Positions 33,939-36,124 of a DNA stretch of 36,124 nucleotides are shown piece after piece. This DNA comes from a virus. How positions within the stretch are numbered: position 1 is the stretch's first letter; every line of letters begins with the position of its first letter. The position numbers were made by a program, and so were the translations under genes. The stretch lies in IMG/VR virus record IMGVR_UViG_3300049255_000117, positions 1-36,124 of that record. One strand, given 5' to 3'. Under the pieces are notes generated by a model. The model made no database searches and was not told the DNA's origin. It worked only from the letters and a program-made list of their open reading frames with translations.

Positions 33939-34217
33939 ATGGGCATGACGGCCAGCATCAGTCTCGCACGCTTGAATGAGCAAAGCTCGCACGGTGGCAC
34001 GATTATCACGGCCTCGGGCAACAATATTCTCGCCAACGGTATCGCCGTTGCCGTCGATGGCGATCTGCACAGTTGCCCGATTCCCGGTCACGGCATTACA
34101 CCCATCACGTCGTCATCGAAGAATACCAGCGGTGGAAAGGGCTTGATCAAGGCCGGAGATGTCGCCGGATGCGGCGCGGTCGTCACCACCGGCAGTATGG
34201 ATGTGCTGACGGTGTGA
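33939..34217 (+). CDS. PAAR-domain spike tip protein
   Basis: At 92 residues this is a normal size for a stand-alone PAAR protein. It shows the repeated Gly/His pattern: LNEQSSHGGTIITASGNNIL, GDLHSCPIPGHGITPI and AGDVAGCGAVVTTGS, with metal-binding candidates His17, His47, Cys49 and His54 plus Cys81. PAAR cones sharpen the tip of gpV/VgrG spikes. Here the gene is 12.6 kb downstream of the spike gene (20543-21322), after the fibres. AGGAA precedes the ATG by seven bases. Confidence 0.85.
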   Translation: MGMTASISLARLNEQSSHGGTIITASGNNILANGIAVAVDGDLHSCPIPGHGITPITSSSKNTSGGKGLIKAGDVAGCGAVVTTGSMDVLTV

Positions 34218-34229
34218 GTTTGTCCTATA

Positions 34230-34253
34230 GGTCGTGACTGCAACATGCGCCCA
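34230..34253 (+). promoter_or_regulatory. Putative late promoter P7 (GGTCGTGAC type)
   Basis: GGTCGTGAC, with A at +4 nt, T at +8 nt, and C/A at 14/15 nt. The predicted start is A34253 (followed by TC), giving a 27-nt leader that carries GGGGA before ATG 34280. Confidence 0.62.
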
Positions 34254-34279
34254 TCGATTGCGTGCTGATGGGGAAATGG

Positions 34280-34750
34280 ATGTCTACCGGGATATTAGTG
34301 ACGAATGGCGGGCCACATAGCGCCGATAAATGGGCGGAAGCGACCGCGTCGCACATTGTTGATATTGCAGACCATATCGCAGGAGAGAAGCGCGGAGCGG
34401 CAATCCGGCTGCAAGCTGCAGTCATCGATATCCTGACCGCGCATCACACAACGGTGCAAGTTGGCGAGCGCAATGCCTTGCAGAATGTCGGTCATTCCCG
34501 CTTGTGCGCGCCGTTGAATCCAATCGACCATGTCGCCATCGATCAGGTCGCCTCGGAAATCATCGCCGCAGCCAACGGTACGCCATGGGCCGCCGAATTC
34601 AACGACCCCGAAGCGGCTATTCATTTGCAGGCAGTGCTTCGCCAGCATTTTGCGACCTCCATGCATATCGAGCGTAGTTGGCACGCCGACCGCAATCCGA
34701 ATGTTCCAGAAGCGATGCAGTTTCGGGCTACTCACAATCTAGGGGGCTGA
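34280..34750 (+). CDS. Unknown helical protein
   Basis: Start placed at ATG 34280 because GGGGA lies five bases upstream; GTG 34262 and ATG 34268 are in frame. The 156-residue protein is Ala/His-rich and mainly helical (ADKWAEATASHIVDIADHI, IRLQAAVIDILTAHH, HLQAVLRQHFATSMHIE), with no membrane segment. The many histidines (about 12) are notable but no catalytic motif is evident. It lies between the PAAR gene and a further tail-like protein, behind its own promoter element, so it may be a chaperone or assembly factor. Confidence 0.6.
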   Translation: MSTGILVTNGGPHSADKWAEATASHIVDIADHIAGEKRGAAIRLQAAVIDILTAHHTTVQVGERNALQNVGHSRLCAPLNPIDHVAIDQVASEIIAAANGTPWAAEFNDPEAAIHLQAVLRQHFATSMHIERSWHADRNPNVPEAMQFRATHNLGG

Positions 34751-34751
34751 T

Positions 34752-35237
34752 ATGGCGGGGTTTACGACAGCCATGCCGACCTCCTTCAAGTGCGAACTGT
34801 TGCAGGGTTTGCACAACTTCGTCACGGGTTCCGGTAACGATTATCGCGTCGCGTTGGGAGTCGCGAATCCATCAGGCACCTACGGGCCAGCGACCACAAA
34901 CTATGGCTCAGGATCTGGCACGCCGACTACCACCAATATGGGAACGGATGAGTTGCCGACAGCAAACGGTTATACACAGGGTGGATTCGATATTACGGCG
35001 GCGAACAACACCACGCCGATCATCAGCGGCACGATTGCTTTTACCACGCCTGCCGTCAATCCGAGCTGGACCTCTGCGTCGTTCTCAACCTCGGGATGCG
35101 TTATGTACAACAACTCCAATGGCACGCGTGCCGCCTATGTCGGTTCCTTCGGAGGTATGCAGACCGTGACAGCCGGGACTTTCACGATTTTGATGCCCGT
35201 GAATTCCTCATCGACCGCTCTGCTGCGCTTGCAGTGA
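34752..35237 (+). CDS. Beta-rich virion-like protein
   Basis: This 161-residue protein follows after one base, with AGGGGG ahead of the ATG. After a helical start (TSFKCELLQGLHNFV) it is a Thr/Asn/Gly-rich beta domain with repeated strands and no charge clusters, as in phage minor structural or fibre proteins (ISGTIAFTTPAVNPSWTSAS, SFGGMQTVTAGTFTILMP). Proteins starting in this way, with a first helix followed by a 'GNDYRVALG' strand, occur as minor structural proteins near phage lysis genes. The exact role is unknown. Confidence 0.6.
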   Translation: MAGFTTAMPTSFKCELLQGLHNFVTGSGNDYRVALGVANPSGTYGPATTNYGSGSGTPTTTNMGTDELPTANGYTQGGFDITAANNTTPIISGTIAFTTPAVNPSWTSASFSTSGCVMYNNSNGTRAAYVGSFGGMQTVTAGTFTILMPVNSSSTALLRLQ

Positions 35238-35249
35238 TTTGATTCGCTC

Positions 35250-35273
35250 GGTCGTGACATCAAGATCGAGTCA
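35250..35273 (+). promoter_or_regulatory. Putative late promoter P8 (GGTCGTGAC type)
   Basis: GGTCGTGAC, with A at +4 nt, T at +8 nt, and C/A at 14/15 nt. The predicted start A35273 leaves a 22-nt A/C-rich leader without Shine-Dalgarno sequence before ATG 35295. It would drive the lysis genes. Confidence 0.62.
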
Positions 35274-35294
35274 AACCAAAACCCATTCAACACT

Positions 35295-35618
35295 ATGGCT
35301 GACAACCTGGATATTGCCGTCGCAAGGCTTGACGAGCGCGTAAAGAACCACGACAGCTTCATCGAGCAGATCGCGAAGGATCTTGAGCGCATGGCTGCGG
35401 CATACGAAGAACTGGTGCGCAGCAATCAGCGTATCAGCCTGCTTGAACAGGATCTGGTCAACATGAAGGATGCGCAAAGGAAGCTTTCCGAGAGGGCCGA
35501 TGCCCGCGAGCTTGCGCAAAACCGTATCACCGGACTGGCGCTGTACGACGTCGTCAAGCTGCTGCTGGCAGTCGGCATGGGTATCGCTCTCGACCACTAC
35601 GGCATCCGTTTGCCGTAA
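35295..35618 (+). CDS. Holin-like / lysis-associated coiled-coil membrane protein
   Basis: This 107-residue protein. Residues 1-75 form a charged coiled coil (ARLDERVKNHDSFIEQIAKD, LLEQDLVNMKDAQRKLSER), and residues about 80-102 form one hydrophobic helix (ALYDVVKLLLAVGMGIAL), ending in a short tail. This layout, a cytoplasmic coiled coil plus a single C-terminal membrane helix, is that of XhlA-like and similar proteins beside phage endolysins. With the endolysin 44 nt downstream, a holin or holin-partner role is likely, although a single helix is minimal for a holin. Confidence 0.7.
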   Translation: MADNLDIAVARLDERVKNHDSFIEQIAKDLERMAAAYEELVRSNQRISLLEQDLVNMKDAQRKLSERADARELAQNRITGLALYDVVKLLLAVGMGIALDHYGIRLP

Positions 35619-35662
35619 TTCCAAAAATCAGCCATCAACCTACATGCAAGGATACAGAGTCC

Positions 35663-36124
35663 ATGACTCCGCAAAGTTTTATTGAAGTTGTCGCTCCGGC
35701 CGCTGTCGCTTCACAAAAGATCACTGGCATTGCTGCTGCTTTCGTGATCGCGCAAGGCGCATTGGAGTCCGGTTGGGACAAGTCCGGGCTGGCCATCTCC
35801 GCGAACAACCTGTTCGGGGTGAAGGCCGATCCAAGTTGGCACGGCGAGACGATTACGTTGCCGACCGAGGAATATCTCAATGGCGAAATGGTTCAGGTCG
35901 AGGCTACATGGCGCAAGTATCCGACATGGCAAGCCGCATTTGATGACCATGCACAGTTCTTCTATGACAACCCGCGCTATGCGGATGCGCTGAAGGTCAA
36001 AGACGACCCGATTGCGTTTGCACGCGCCATCGAGGCAGCGAAGTACGCAACCGATCCCGGCTACGCCGACAAGATTATTGCGCTGATCGACGAATTCCAA
36101 TTGACGCAGTACGACCTACCTTCG
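35663..36124 (+). CDS. Endolysin, GH73 glucosaminidase-like, cut by the window
   Basis: Open from ATG 35663 to the last base (154 codons, no stop), so the C-terminus is missing. The sequence has the FlgJ/GH73 pattern: IAQGALESGWDKSGLA with candidate catalytic Glu35, NNLFGVKAD (about 48-56), then RKYPTWQAAFDDHAQFF (about 85-101), YADALK and AIEAAKYATDPGYADKI (about 125-141). Such enzymes cut the glycan backbone of peptidoglycan. No signal peptide is visible, so export would depend on the upstream holin-like protein. AAGGA lies ten bases before the ATG. Confidence 0.88.
   Translation, partial: MTPQSFIEVVAPAAVASQKITGIAAAFVIAQGALESGWDKSGLAISANNLFGVKADPSWHGETITLPTEEYLNGEMVQVEATWRKYPTWQAAFDDHAQFFYDNPRYADALKVKDDPIAFARAIEAAKYATDPGYADKIIALIDEFQLTQYDLPS

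Noticed and set aside
34253-34255. ATC at the predicted P7 start as an in-frame non-standard start codon
   Set aside because: ATG 34280 has a good Shine-Dalgarno sequence, and the ATC at P4 is out of frame with its gene, so ATC is better read as leader sequence.
1-36124. CRISPR arrays, tRNAs, integrase or att sites
   Set aside because: No regularly spaced repeats, cloverleaf-like sequences, recombinase motifs or paired direct repeats were seen.

Overview
The window is a continuous late (structural) gene block of a contractile-tailed phage or prophage (myovirus type). It reads left to right and is cut at both ends: the first gene may enter from the left edge and the endolysin runs off the right edge. 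Base composition is fairly GC-rich with betaproteobacterial-looking codon use, so a Burkholderiales-type host is my best guess, but nothing here fixes it. No integrase, repressor, att site or tRNA is visible, so lysogeny cannot be judged.

Layout: SNF2-type helicase (3-2285); head module with a small helical protein, prohead protease, scaffold-like protein, major capsid protein and small head protein (2319-6201); neck and tail-completion genes (6222-7687, the inverted gene 9223-10062, and 10119-11238); sheath and tube (11241-13419); frameshifted tail chaperone and tape measure (15389-19026); baseplate hub, spike, LysM/gp25-like wedge, J-like and I-like proteins (19023-26315); two receptor-binding units, each an adaptor-type protein followed by a propeller-like protein (26331-32377); tail accessory proteins including a PAAR tip (32377-35237); holin-like protein and glucosaminidase endolysin (35295-36124).

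Three cargo islands interrupt the module: a multi-pass membrane protein (7836-9158), a minus-strand pair of a PD-(D/E)XK nuclease and a GIY-YIG nuclease (13474-15250), and an unknown minus-strand protein (21373-22101). The first two are visibly AT-richer than the phage genes. None has a known function here; they are candidates for defence, anti-defence or exclusion.

The most striking signal is a shared regulatory element found at eight plus-strand positions, with a ninth divergent copy on the minus strand. It has a GTCGTGAC-like octamer, an invariant A 4 nt further on, an invariant T 8 nt further on, and a pyrimidine followed by a purine (A in all eight plus-strand copies) at 14/15 nt. The A...T pair and the start purine have the geometry of a -10 element and transcription start. 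In five copies the predicted start base is exactly the A of an ATG with no Shine-Dalgarno sequence, which predicts leaderless late mRNAs. These elements begin the head, tail, tail-fibre and lysis gene groups, and one follows each cargo island. They look like a phage-specific late promoter family that also lets the phage tolerate cargo insertions.
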